A stretch of DNA of 64,000 bases from Lethocerus indicus (lineage: Eukaryota > Arthropoda > Insecta > Hemiptera > Belostomatidae), in contig JACDQD010000011.1 of NCBI GenBank assembly GCA_019843655.1, positions 18,956,498 to 19,020,497 on the forward strand, written 5' to 3'. Under the pieces are notes generated by a model that saw nothing but the letters and a program-made list of their open reading frames with translations, made no database searches and was not told the DNA's origin. Positions 35,406 through 42,406 of this stretch are shown here, piece after piece. Position numbers and translations under genes: made by a program. Every line of letters starts with the position of its first letter. Within the stretch, counting starts at the first letter, position 1.

Positions 35406-37174
35406 GCGGTAACGCATTGAACGGTTACGGTGGACTGCGCAAACCGTAACTTTTCCTGGTACGAATATAGCTTTTCCAAATATAAGCGCCCTCTCGGATG
35501 GCGGAAAATGCCGCCGGTTTCGCCCGTCCACTTCCCGGTTTCATCGGCTACTTTATATATATATATATATAAATAAAAAGTATATTCGGGTAACCTGTCT
35601 CTCTCGGACAAGGTCTAGGACGCGGGCCCGCAGCGATATACCGGTCTAAATTTTAATCTATAACTAGACCCGGCTTCGGGCGGCCCGCCCGGATACAGTT
35701 GTAAATTGTTGTCCGGGAGTCCGTGCGGGAAATTTCTCCCGTATATTGAAAAGCCAGGAAGTCCAAATGGGCCGTGCGCTTCCAGACGGGGACCGTTGGG
35801 GGGGGACCGATCGGAGACCGACGAAGAGAGTGAGAGGGAACGAGCCGTGAAGTTCAAGGGTAACGCGGACTTGGGCGAAGAGGAGGAGGAGGAGGAGGAG
35901 GAGGAGGAGGAGGAGGAGGAGGAGGCTATTTTTGTGCACAGTCGGGAAGAGAACAGACCCCCGGGGAAAGTGGTTGGTCGAGGTTAGTGCGCCAGAGAGG
36001 GAGGGAGAGGAGAGAGGGAGAGAGAGAGAGAGAGGGAGGGAATGAGGGAGACAGACCGGGATCTAAATGTCAGCCACAAAGGATGTAGAGAGTGGCTAAT
36101 CACTTCCCAAATTACAATTCCCATTATAATCCCAGTATACGGTCCCACCACCGGGTTACGGGCGCTATAACTTAGCTATAAGCTTAGCGTTCCCGAAAAT
36201 TCCCTTTACAGGATGAAGTACTTGAAGTGTATTCGTTTCGTGGTCCATCCTCGTCGAAGTAATCGGGTACGTTTTTCCGGGATCACCGGCCTTACGACTA
36301 CGCCGAGGACGACTTTCCTCTATAAACGGCCCGTTTCAGGGCCAACCGATAATTTCCGGGTCTCCGGTAGAAATTTTTTTTTTTTCCCGTTTATGAATTT
36401 CCGTCGATTGAATAGTGTACTGAGGACGGTCGTATCTGTGTTACAGTTAGCGACGCGTACGGGGGTTACATGGGCCCGCCACAAAACTACTTCGCCCAGC
36501 CGCAGCCGCCTTCGCCGCCGAGGGCCAGCGTGATACAGGCGGCGGCCTCCAGCTCCCACGACGACATCTACCTGCTGGAGATGGGCTTCCAGAACAGGAT
36601 GAAGAAGAAGATCAAGAGGTCGAAGAGCGGCGACGGCCCGACCACCTGCGGACCCAAGCGCAAGAGCAGAGAAGGTAATTTGAACTCGGCTGTTCGCCAT
36701 TAAAGTCGCCCTTTCGTCAACGAATTTCGGTTACTCAACCTGCCGGTTTTCCCCCAATTTCCAGGCTCGACGACGTACCTGTGGGAATTCCTCCTGAAAT
36801 TGCTCCAGGACAGGGACTACTGTCCGCGCTACATCAAATGGACGAACAGGGAGAAGGGCGTCTTCAAGCTGGTCGATTCCAAGGCGGTCTCCAGGCTGTG
36901 GGGCCTGCACAAGAACAAGCCGGACATGAACTACGAGACGATGGGCGAGCCCTCAGGTAAACGCCGGATACGTTTGGTGGCGGCCCGCCTCAACTTTTGC
37001 CTTTCGACGGCCCGCCAATTGAAGGTTGAGACGTTCTAACGCCGTAATTTTCTTTTGTCCCCCAGGTATTACTACCAGCGAGGAATCCTGGCCAAAGTGG
37101 ACGGCCAGAGGCTGGTCTACCAGTTCGTCGACGTGCCGAAGGACATTGTCGAGATCGACTGCAGCGGAGCGTGA
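2264..37174 (+). CDS. E74: E74/Eip74EF-like ETS-domain transcription factor (whole gene, 8 coding exons)
   Basis: Nuclear ETS-family transcription factor that should bind GGA-core DNA; E74 in insects is an early ecdysone-response gene. Exons: 2264-2426, 18164-18307, 25822-25947, 26243-26313, 27561-27748, 36447-36674, 36765-36956, 37066-37174, all flanked by AG and GT. Order in the protein: acidic N-terminus with a PLDLS motif; VKREP and a helix HKALLHGIL; the conserved block [16 protein letters not shown]; Ala/Pro/Tyr/Gln-rich region; basic KKKIKRSK and [11 protein letters not shown] domain ([14 protein letters not shown] to GQRLVYQF), then a short tail ending EIDCSGA. No Pointed domain is seen, as in ELF/E74. 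Restoring about one base each in exons 4, 5 and 7 would give 1224 nt, 407 residues. As given, the frame is broken in exons 2, 4 and 7 and the phase is off at the exon 5 donor. Undetected exons in the long introns are possible. The E74 assignment is firm; the exact N-terminal model is less so. Confidence 0.85.
3431..3476. repeat. (GA)n microsatellite
   Basis: About 20 uninterrupted GA units inside a purine-rich stretch of intron 1. Confidence 0.9.
4891..4915. repeat. (TCC)n microsatellite
   Basis: About eight TCC units in intron 1. It is one of several GGA/TCC triplet arrays in this gene. Confidence 0.9.
5226..5244 (-). repeat. Fold-back core fragment, inverted mate of 9098-9116
   Basis: GTCGACTACTGAAGACGCG is the exact reverse complement of CGCGTCTTCAGTAGTCGAC at 9098-9116. 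Both contain the CTACTGAAGAC core of the fold-back family. Confidence 0.7.
7360..7389. repeat. G21 A9 homopolymer block
   Basis: Twenty-one G followed by nine A in intron 1. It could form a G-quadruplex, and the true run length is uncertain in any assembly. Confidence 0.9.
8855..8883. repeat. (GGA)n microsatellite
   Basis: About nine to ten GGA units in intron 1. Confidence 0.9.
9098..9116 (+). repeat. Fold-back core fragment, inverted mate of 5226-5244
   Basis: Exact 19-bp reverse complement of 5226-5244, with a 3.9-kb spacer inside intron 1. Confidence 0.7.
17938..18030 (-). mobile_element. Half fold-back element with its asymmetric tail
   Basis: Reads CGACTGAAGATGGCGAGC, GGCCGAATACCGTCTGGC, CGAATCTACGGTATTCC and CCACAAAACAG. 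The tail after CTACGGTATTCC also occurs next to the copies at 26450 and 45240, so it belongs to the element. The opposite arm is missing. It lies about 130 bases upstream of the exon 2 acceptor. Confidence 0.6.
18164..18307 (+). CDS. E74: E74-like exon 2 (frame conflict inside)
   Basis: Acceptor TTACAG, donor GTCAGC. The length is 144 nt, so phase 1 in and phase 1 out, matching its neighbours. In that frame the 3' part reads [14 protein letters not shown] and joins exon 3 correctly, but a TGA at 18217-18219 interrupts the 5' part. A second frame reads ATHYVKREP across that TGA. It would run into [10 protein letters not shown] if the CCCC at 18228-18231 were one base shorter, and it would then need a compensating base upstream, perhaps in the C5 at 18197-18201. 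The motif VKREP is a typical SUMO-acceptor pattern. Insect E74 has a comparable basic/acidic KxE site and a PLLH-type helix before the conserved Ser/Pro block, from memory. The exon is well supported, its 5' frame is not. Confidence 0.65.
18512..18550. repeat. (CTC)n / (CAC)n microsatellite
   Basis: About ten CTC units followed by a few CAC units in intron 2. Confidence 0.9.
19800..19850 (+). mobile_element. Fold-back element fragment
   Basis: Contains TGTCGCCTGTTTCGACTG, CTCGCCATCTTCAGTAGC and GTCATCACTG, one arm of the family. No opposite arm lies nearby. Confidence 0.5.
21407..21427. repeat. G21 homopolymer
   Basis: Twenty-one consecutive G in intron 2. Confidence 0.9.
22550..22580 (-). 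mobile_element. Fold-back element fragment
   Basis: CGCTACTGAAGGTGGCGG followed by ACGGCCGAAAC matches the right arm of the family. Confidence 0.45.
25822..25947 (+). CDS. E74: E74-like exon 3 (conserved Ser/Pro block)
   Basis: Acceptor TTTGCAG, donor GTAAAT. It has 126 nt, phase 1 to phase 1, and is fully open. It encodes [19 protein letters not shown] followed by [15 protein letters not shown] and ends YYQQNTG. The first part matches the [16 protein letters not shown] block of insect E74 and the ELRARL part matches its DELKARL, recalled from the family. This is the best evidence outside the ETS domain that the gene is E74 rather than a general ELF. The role of the block is not established to my knowledge; its Ser-Pro site could be phosphorylated. 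Confidence 0.88.
25948..26242. other. Intron 3 of the E74-like gene
   Basis: GT-AG intron of 295 bases. Nothing else is seen in it. Confidence 0.6.
26243..26313 (+). CDS. E74: E74-like exon 4 (one base short)
   Basis: Acceptor GTGCGCAG, donor GTAAGT. The coherent frame reads [16 protein letters not shown] then GNLDALN and ends in phase 1. The exon is 71 nt, but joining exon 3 (phase 1) to this frame needs 72. Joined as written, the other frame hits a TAG after about a dozen codons. One extra G next to the GG at the acceptor would repair it. It may also be an alternative exon normally joined to a different phase. Confidence 0.6.
26450..26702. mobile_element. Complete fold-back (MITE-like) element
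   Basis: The left part has the tail in reverse (CTGTTTTGTGGCC, GGGGTTGGAATA), then GTGGCCGTTCGCCGTCTTC and AGTAGCGCTGTGTGTCAG. The right part has CACAGCGCTACTGAAGACG, GCGAACGGCCACGG and CCGGTCTGGCGAAAGACCGG. Arms pair over about 40-60 bases around a loop of about 60. There is no coding capacity. Confidence 0.7.
27010..27220 (-). repeat. Dispersed repeat D, copy 2 (inverted)
   Basis: Reverse-complement match to 893-1107, for example CCGAGCCGTCTAATTC, CGAAAAATTACCGACGCCCC and AGAATTAGCGGCTTCCC. The similarity continues on the low-coordinate side through CTATAGACTCTCGAA to about 27010. Confidence 0.7.
27561..27748 (+). CDS. E74: E74-like exon 5 (Ala/Pro/Tyr/Gln-rich)
   Basis: Acceptor TTTTCGCAG. 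Starting in phase 1 it is open and reads [20 protein letters not shown], then [14 protein letters not shown] and [19 protein letters not shown], a low-complexity, probably disordered region typical of activation domains. The GC-rich codon choice stands out from the AT-rich intron before it. The only good donor is GTGAGT at 27749, which ends the exon in phase 0, whereas exon 6 needs phase 1. One missing G at the junction (CAG then GTGAGT expected, CAGTGAGT present) would solve it; an unseen exon in intron 5 is the alternative. Confidence 0.75.
28508..28533. repeat. C26 homopolymer
   Basis: Twenty-six consecutive C in intron 5, the longest C run of the window. Confidence 0.9.
31556..31652. repeat. 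(GA)n microsatellite
   Basis: Nearly 100 bases of GA repeats with a few interruptions, followed by GGGA-rich DNA to 31775. Confidence 0.9.
33322..33405. repeat. (TA)n with (GATA) tail
   Basis: About 30 TA units followed by GATAGATATATAGATA. Upstream (33188-33230) is a TCCC-rich tract. Confidence 0.9.
34551..34606. repeat. (GGA)n microsatellite
   Basis: About 18 GGA units, a homopurine mirror repeat, in intron 5. Confidence 0.9.
35359..35404. repeat. (TA)n microsatellite
   Basis: About 23 TA units in intron 5. Confidence 0.9.
35877..35926. repeat. (GGA)n microsatellite
   Basis: About 16 GGA units in intron 5. The poly-Glu reading of this stretch is not credible as protein. Confidence 0.9.
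36447..36674 (+). CDS. E74: E74-like exon 6 (basic region before the ETS domain)
   Basis: Acceptor TGTTACAG, donor GTAATT. It has 228 nt, phase 1 to phase 1. It reads [19 protein letters not shown], then [36 protein letters not shown] and GPKRKSREG. The segment YLLEMGFQ resembles the YMLELGGFQ segment just before the ETS domain in insect E74, recalled from the family. The Lys/Arg clusters are a likely nuclear localisation signal. The SREG ending runs directly into the ETS domain. Confidence 0.88.
36675..36764. other. Intron 6 of the E74-like gene (90 bp)
   Basis: Short GT-AG intron with acceptor TTTCCAG. Confidence 0.8.
36765..36956 (+). CDS. E74: E74-like exon 7 (ETS domain, N-terminal part)
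   Basis: Encodes [19 protein letters not shown], then [20 protein letters not shown] and [23 protein letters not shown] helix 1, the first beta strands, helix 2 and the start of recognition helix 3. The three conserved Trp are present. After ATGGGC (36941-36946) the family reads R-A-L-R; here the next bases are GAGCCCTCAG, which give E-P-S. One C is missing between GGC and GAG. The exon is 192 nt where 193 is needed to meet exon 8. Donor GTAAAC. Confidence 0.92.
36957..37065. other. Intron 7 of the E74-like gene (109 bp)
   Basis: Short GT-AG intron, phase 2, with acceptor TTGTCCCCCAG. Confidence 0.8.
37066..37174 (+). CDS. E74: E74-like exon 8 (ETS domain end, stop codon)
   Basis: After one base completing an Arg codon it reads [20 protein letters not shown], then [15 protein letters not shown] and TGA. 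This is the end of recognition helix 3 and the last two beta strands. The tail matches the E74 C-terminus (family ending EIDCNGV, recalled), so the protein ends just after the ETS domain. If exon 7 is taken as written the reading enters a different frame and this conserved sequence is lost. Confidence 0.92.
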
Positions 37175-37675
37175 CCCCAGTCAACGTCTCGCCCTTCTTA
37201 ATCCTCTCAAGACAATTTCTATAAAGGTGGTATTTTTTTCAGTAATTGAAAAAAAAAAAAAAAAATCCACAAACCGTCGACGACTCTAGACCGGCCCCCC
37301 TTGCCGGAAATTGTGCGAAGGAAGGGAATTTTCGCTGATGAAGGTCCAACTTTGAAACCTGCCCCCCGCCAACCCCCCGCCCCCCCCCGGCTAAAGAGAA
37401 GGAGGAACTTGACCGAAAACCCCCGCTTTGTCCACGACCCAAAACCCAACAACAACAACAACAAAGCCGCCGCCCCCATCAACGCCCAACCCGACATTCC
37501 ACAAATTTAATACCCGTTGTTTGATAGAGAAAATTATGGACGACCATCTCTCTTTTTCTCTCTCTTCCGTCTTCTTATTCTTCTTCGTAATTTTTCTCCT
37601 TTTGAACGGTTAATCTTCGTGTCAGTGAGAGCCAAGCAGGGGGGGGAAAGAGAAACTGATTCCTCGGCAACTTGA

Positions 37676-37681
37676 AATAAA
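37676..37681 (+). promoter_or_regulatory. Candidate polyadenylation signal AATAAA (E74-like gene)
   Basis: First AATAAA after the stop codon, about 500 bases downstream, followed directly by an A-run. Another lies at 37912-37917. Actual use is unknown. Confidence 0.4.
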
Positions 37682-37938
37682 AAAAAAAAATAATAATAAT
37701 TTTTAATATATTTAGTTAACGTTACCAGTGAAATGTTTATTGTATACGTCCGGTATACAATATTGTACTAATACATGTAAATGTAAGTATGTATGTATGA
37801 GTGTATTTGTTATAGTTGTCGGGATTATTTGAATTGATTTTTCTTTCACCCCCCCCCCCCCTCCCCGGAAGATAAAAAGAAGAAAAAAAAACAGTTTTTC
37901 CTCCCTTTTCAAATAAAATACTAATTATAATTGTTCTT

Positions 37939-37946
37939 TGTACATA
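37939..37946 (+). promoter_or_regulatory. Pumilio-type octamer TGTACATA
   Basis: Exact match to the Pumilio/PUF consensus TGTANATA. Further matches lie at 39105-39112, 40910-40917 (TGTAAATA) and 41575-41582. They matter only if the transcript reaches them. Confidence 0.35.
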
Positions 37947-38049
37947 TAACTATAGAAAAAAAAAATTTTTAAATGTTCTACTATCAATGTTGCATCTCTC
38001 CTCTGAATTTATTCGATAATTGTTAGATATAATAAATATATATATTTAA

Positions 38050-38094
38050 TACACACACATACACACACACACACACACATACACAGAAATACAC
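38050..38094. repeat. (CA)n-type microsatellite
   Basis: CA repeats interrupted by CATA units. Confidence 0.85.
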
Positions 38095-41000
38095 AAAATA
38101 TGTGCTCAGTCGATGTGGCTACTAATTTGGATGGCTCTTTGTTATTATAAAAACAGAAAAAAAAAAGGGTCGCCAAGTGTAGAAAACTAAGTTTTACTAA
38201 GTGTCTTTTGGCAACGAATGACTACTACTACTACTTAAACTACTTAAACAAAAAAAAACAGTTGAATTTTTGAATGTTTAACTGGATAAGATTATTTTTG
38301 TAATTGTATACAAAACAATAATTATTATTAATATCGAAAGAGGATAATAATAATTATAAAAATGCTAAAAATATATATATATAACAAAACGCCCCTTTTA
38401 TATTGAGAAAAAAATAAAAACAAATATAAATGGGTTTGGGTTGTGTGTGCATGTTGAGTATTAGTCGCTGTATGGTTTACACTTTTCCGATGATTCGGTA
38501 GGCATAAAATATTTTTTTTTCCCTTTTAAATAAATATCGTAATTTTTCATGTAATGCTGGACTTTTTGAAAATGTTTCAAATACAGGGTTTATTAGGAAA
38601 AAAAAAATTGTGCGCTTTTCCGTGTTTTATGAGCAATTGTGCTTGATGTCTAAAAATAAATAACTTAGAAAAAAAAAAGTTTAAAAAAATTAATCGAATT
38701 TCTGTGTCTCTCGTTTGTTGGAAAAAAAAACTCTCGACATCTCTGATAAAATTTTTTAAAAAACTTATTTATTAGGTCAATCTTTTCGGGCAAAGGTTTC
38801 GATGTTTCGCTTGTCTATAATATTAATAATAGTTGATAATAATTAATTATTGTACGTATTTAAATTATAAATTGAATAAATACAACAGAAACAGCTGAAA
38901 GAGGAAAGAGGAAAAAATAATTGTCGATTAAATGTAAAAAGAAAAAAGAAATTTCCTGGGGAAAATGTATAAAATGTACAGCCTAATGCCAGCATGTTTG
39001 TTTGAGACATGTTCGTTTGTGATCTCACGATTGGTAAAATAGTAAAACAAACCGGCAACCACTGCCAAATTTGAGACCAATTTCTCTCTCTCTCTCTCGT
39101 TTTTTGTACATACCACGGAGCCTACCATGACTTATTTTAATTTCTTTTATTTTTTTTCTAGAACCTAATTGTTGTATAATTTCTATTTTGTTGATTTTTT
39201 TTGTGTAAGCGAAATTTTGTGTATAATTTATTTATTTTTCGTCTTTTTCTTCTTTCTTCCTTCTGTGTTTATATATCTTTCTCATTTCATTTATTTTCTT
39301 GTTTCTAAGAGTTATATATCTTTTAATTTACAAAGTATAAATATATATATATATATAAATATACATAGATTTTATATATAGAAATGTATATTATTGTATT
39401 TGATAAATTCGTTTTATATTAAACAAAAAATTGTACTTAATTAATTTGTGTTTACCATATTTTTAGTTTTTATTATTTTAAGTAATATTATTTTTAACTC
39501 CTTTTTCTGTTTTCTCTCGATTAGGTTTCTTTTCTTTTTAAAAAATGAAAATCTTGTACATTATAGTTGTCCCAGTGTTTACAAAGTAGAAATCGAATAC
39601 AACCGATTTTAACGATTGTATAAATTAAAAGATACAATTGAAAGTACAAAACTATTATTGAGCAACAAGAGATTTTACCGTATTTTTCAAAAAGTGGAAA
39701 ATATACAAAAAAAAATAATAATAAATAATAATAGCCATTGAATGTATTTTGAGTGTTCAATGTTGTTGGTTTTTTGCACTGTATTCTATTCCCTCCAGTT
39801 ATTGTTGTCAACACACGAATGCAGACATTGAAAATAAATGGGAATACATTTTACATTTTAATATCTTATAATAATTAATTCGGTGTGGTATATACATAAA
39901 TATATATATATATAAATATATATATCGTCGTGAGATATTTTCAAATATAAAAACAGATTTTGCCCCAGAAAGAAATAATAGAGGAAAGGATAAAGAAATT
40001 TTATTAATGGTTAAAATAAAAAAAACGTTTACTGCCAGTAATAATAATATATTTTTTAGCTATAGAGCGGCCTCCACTGCGATATATAATAAAAATGAAA
40101 GTTGTTTCTGATTTTGGCTAGGATTTCCATGTGTCGGGACGATTTCAGAGACAAAAACGGGGAATGAGTGCATGCATAGCTTGTTAAATAAGGGAGTGTA
40201 TGTAATAAGAAAAAAGATGAAAAATGATGTGAATATATAGCTTGTAACGGAAGCTGTGAAAAGCCTTTGTTGGACTACGGTCGGACTATGAGACTGATTT
40301 TGGAATGAGATTTTAAGAATTTTTGTATTTTAAACCCACGGTAATTTTTTAAAATAGTATCGTCAGTTATTGAGGAAAAATGAAAAATATATTTAAAATA
40401 GTTGCAGTTGCCTTCGACATCTCTCGAAATATATATCTCTTTCTGTCTCAAAGAATCAAAAAAAAAATATACATTTCTTTCTGGTTTTATATCGAAAATA
40501 ATAAAACAATTATAATGTTAAAGATAAATGGCTCAATTTTTAAATATAATGAAAAGAAATATTAAAATTATTGTTTGTATAGTCTTATTTTATCCATTCC
40601 AGTGTTTGGATTTTACAGTTTTAACCAATTGTCGTCGGAAAACAGTTTCAATTGCTGTTTAATAAAAACTAAGTGCAACCACCAATTTTATCATACCTGA
40701 AGATTTGATTGAATAATAAATGTTTGTATGATTTTCAAAAAGGATTTGTTTTAACGTTCTGGTGATTATTATTTTCTTTTTTCAATCTTTGTTTAATGAA
40801 AGAAAGTACCTTAGTAGTGTATGAAGAATAGATTTTAAAAGTTGGTGATATTTTTCATAATATATATTATATATTATTATATATAAAAAACAAAAATTGT
40901 GAATTTTATTGTAAATACTATTTTTATGCAAGATGGGATTGCATTTAACAAAAACAGTTTAATTGAAAAAAGTAAGTGTATTCAAGTTTGGAACTTTGTT

Positions 41001-42099
41001 CTATCGATATTTCAGATGTTTTACTTGTACTATTATATATGATATAATATGGATTTATTCACTGGATCTTTTAAATAATGCATAATAAAATAACTTACAA
41101 ATTTTATATGTATTTATTGCGCTTTTATTACGCCCAATTCCCTTCAATTGTAAAATGTTCCTATATCACATTACCATTATATTTGAAGCAGTTAAATTTA
41201 ATTTAAGATTGTTTGAAATAGTAATTTTTAAAATTAACATCGCTTATGCTAAATATGTATAAAACATTTTTATTTGAAATAGTAACACGCAAAATTGAAT
41301 TCATATTATTAAAACATAAAAATAGTCGAAAATGTGTACGAAGAAAGTATTGCATTTGTACTTAAAATAAAGTGGTACTAATTCAAGTTAAATATTTGGC
41401 CAGCTGCGCATCGGCTCCATTGGAATTTGTAGCTCCCAATTGAATTGTACAAAAATGTTATATTGTCACAACATTTACTGGATATTTTCCGGCAACATAA
41501 GTATTAGAAATAACAAGTTTTAACTTCGGGAGGGAAACTTTCGAATATACGCTTATTGATTCTTATTATTCGAGTGTACATAAACATAATTAAAATTTAT
41601 TCGAAATTGAAATTAATAAGTGAACTATATGAAAGTAGAAAAAAAATAAAACAAATATTATGAGTGCATTTTATTGGGACATTTTGAAGATTATTTACTT
41701 TATTGGAAATAGTGGAATATTAAGGAAAGTACGTAATATTTTCATGCTACAAACAATCAAATGCTACAACAATTATATAATTTATTTATGGATAGAGCTA
41801 TATTTTCATTTGAATGAATTTAGAGTAGATTTGAAGATCTGTGTTCGTTCAGTTTGTTCCCATAATCTGAGCATAAGATTTATATCATACGAATACGAAT
41901 TGAAGTTTTAACGAAGTAGAATTTTATAAGATTAAATTAATAATACGTAGTATTATTTTTTATTCGTTAAAATGTTATTTTATAATGCCGAATTCAATTT
42001 TTATTTGTCTAAACGATATTTAAATGTATTGATTAGGGAAAATCAGTGTACTATTTAATTGCGGTTTGTATTCCAATTATATTCTATTCATGTTGAATA

Positions 42100-42107
42100 A
42101 TGGCGGC
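42100..42107 (+). promoter_or_regulatory. ATGGCGGC element upstream of PPP6C
   Basis: ATGGCGGC, about 230 bases before the start codon, matches the core of the YY1/Pho motif often found just downstream of transcription starts of housekeeping genes. If transcribed it would also open a nine-codon upstream ORF (MAADDRVIK). The call is weak. Confidence 0.25.
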
Positions 42108-42337
42108 GGATGACAGGGTTATAAAATAGTTAATAAAACTGAGAAAATAGTTGAGCGGCAAAATTAATTTTCTTTTTCAAAAAAATCATAAATTATATAT
42201 ATATATATTTTAAAATTATTCAATTATTTGAATTATATATACGGAATTTGATTTTCCAACTGGCTTCGCCGTTTGTGCCGATTCAGATGGCCGTGCATCG
42301 CCTTCTAGTTTAACCTCGCTCGTCTAACCTCCTCAAA

Positions 42338-42406
42338 ATGACGGATATTGACAACTGGATAAGTATAGCAAAAACGTGCAAATATCTGCCCGAAAATGAT
42401 CTTAAG
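42338..42406 (+). CDS. Ppp6c: PPP6C exon 1
   Basis: 23 codons, [20 protein letters not shown] then DLK, donor GTGAGC, phase 0. Confidence 0.93.

Larger units (their letters stand above)
27749..36446. other. Intron 5 of the E74-like gene (8.7 kb)
   Basis: No convincing exon was found, although a phase mismatch between exons 5 and 6 leaves room for one. It holds C26 at 28508-28533, (GA)n 31556-31652, GGGA-rich 31728-31775, CTCC-rich 32618-32645 and 33188-33230, (TA)n 33322-33386, (GGA)n 34551-34606, (TA)n 35359-35404, (TA)n 35553-35570 and (GGA)n 35877-35926. Confidence 0.6.
37175..42337. other. AT-rich 3' UTR / intergenic spacer
   Basis: Base composition changes near 37.6 kb from GC-mixed to strongly AT-rich. 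No coding exon is recognised. The first part is probably E74 3' UTR, with polyadenylation signals at 37676 and 37912 and several Pumilio-type octamers. It also holds a CA repeat (38050-38094) and many short TA runs. The last 250 bases form the PPP6C 5' region. Confidence 0.6.

Noticed and set aside
35706..35987. Frame with poly-Glu that could be an acidic exon of E74
   Set aside because: The acidic stretch is purely the GGA microsatellite, and no good splice sites or family similarity were seen.
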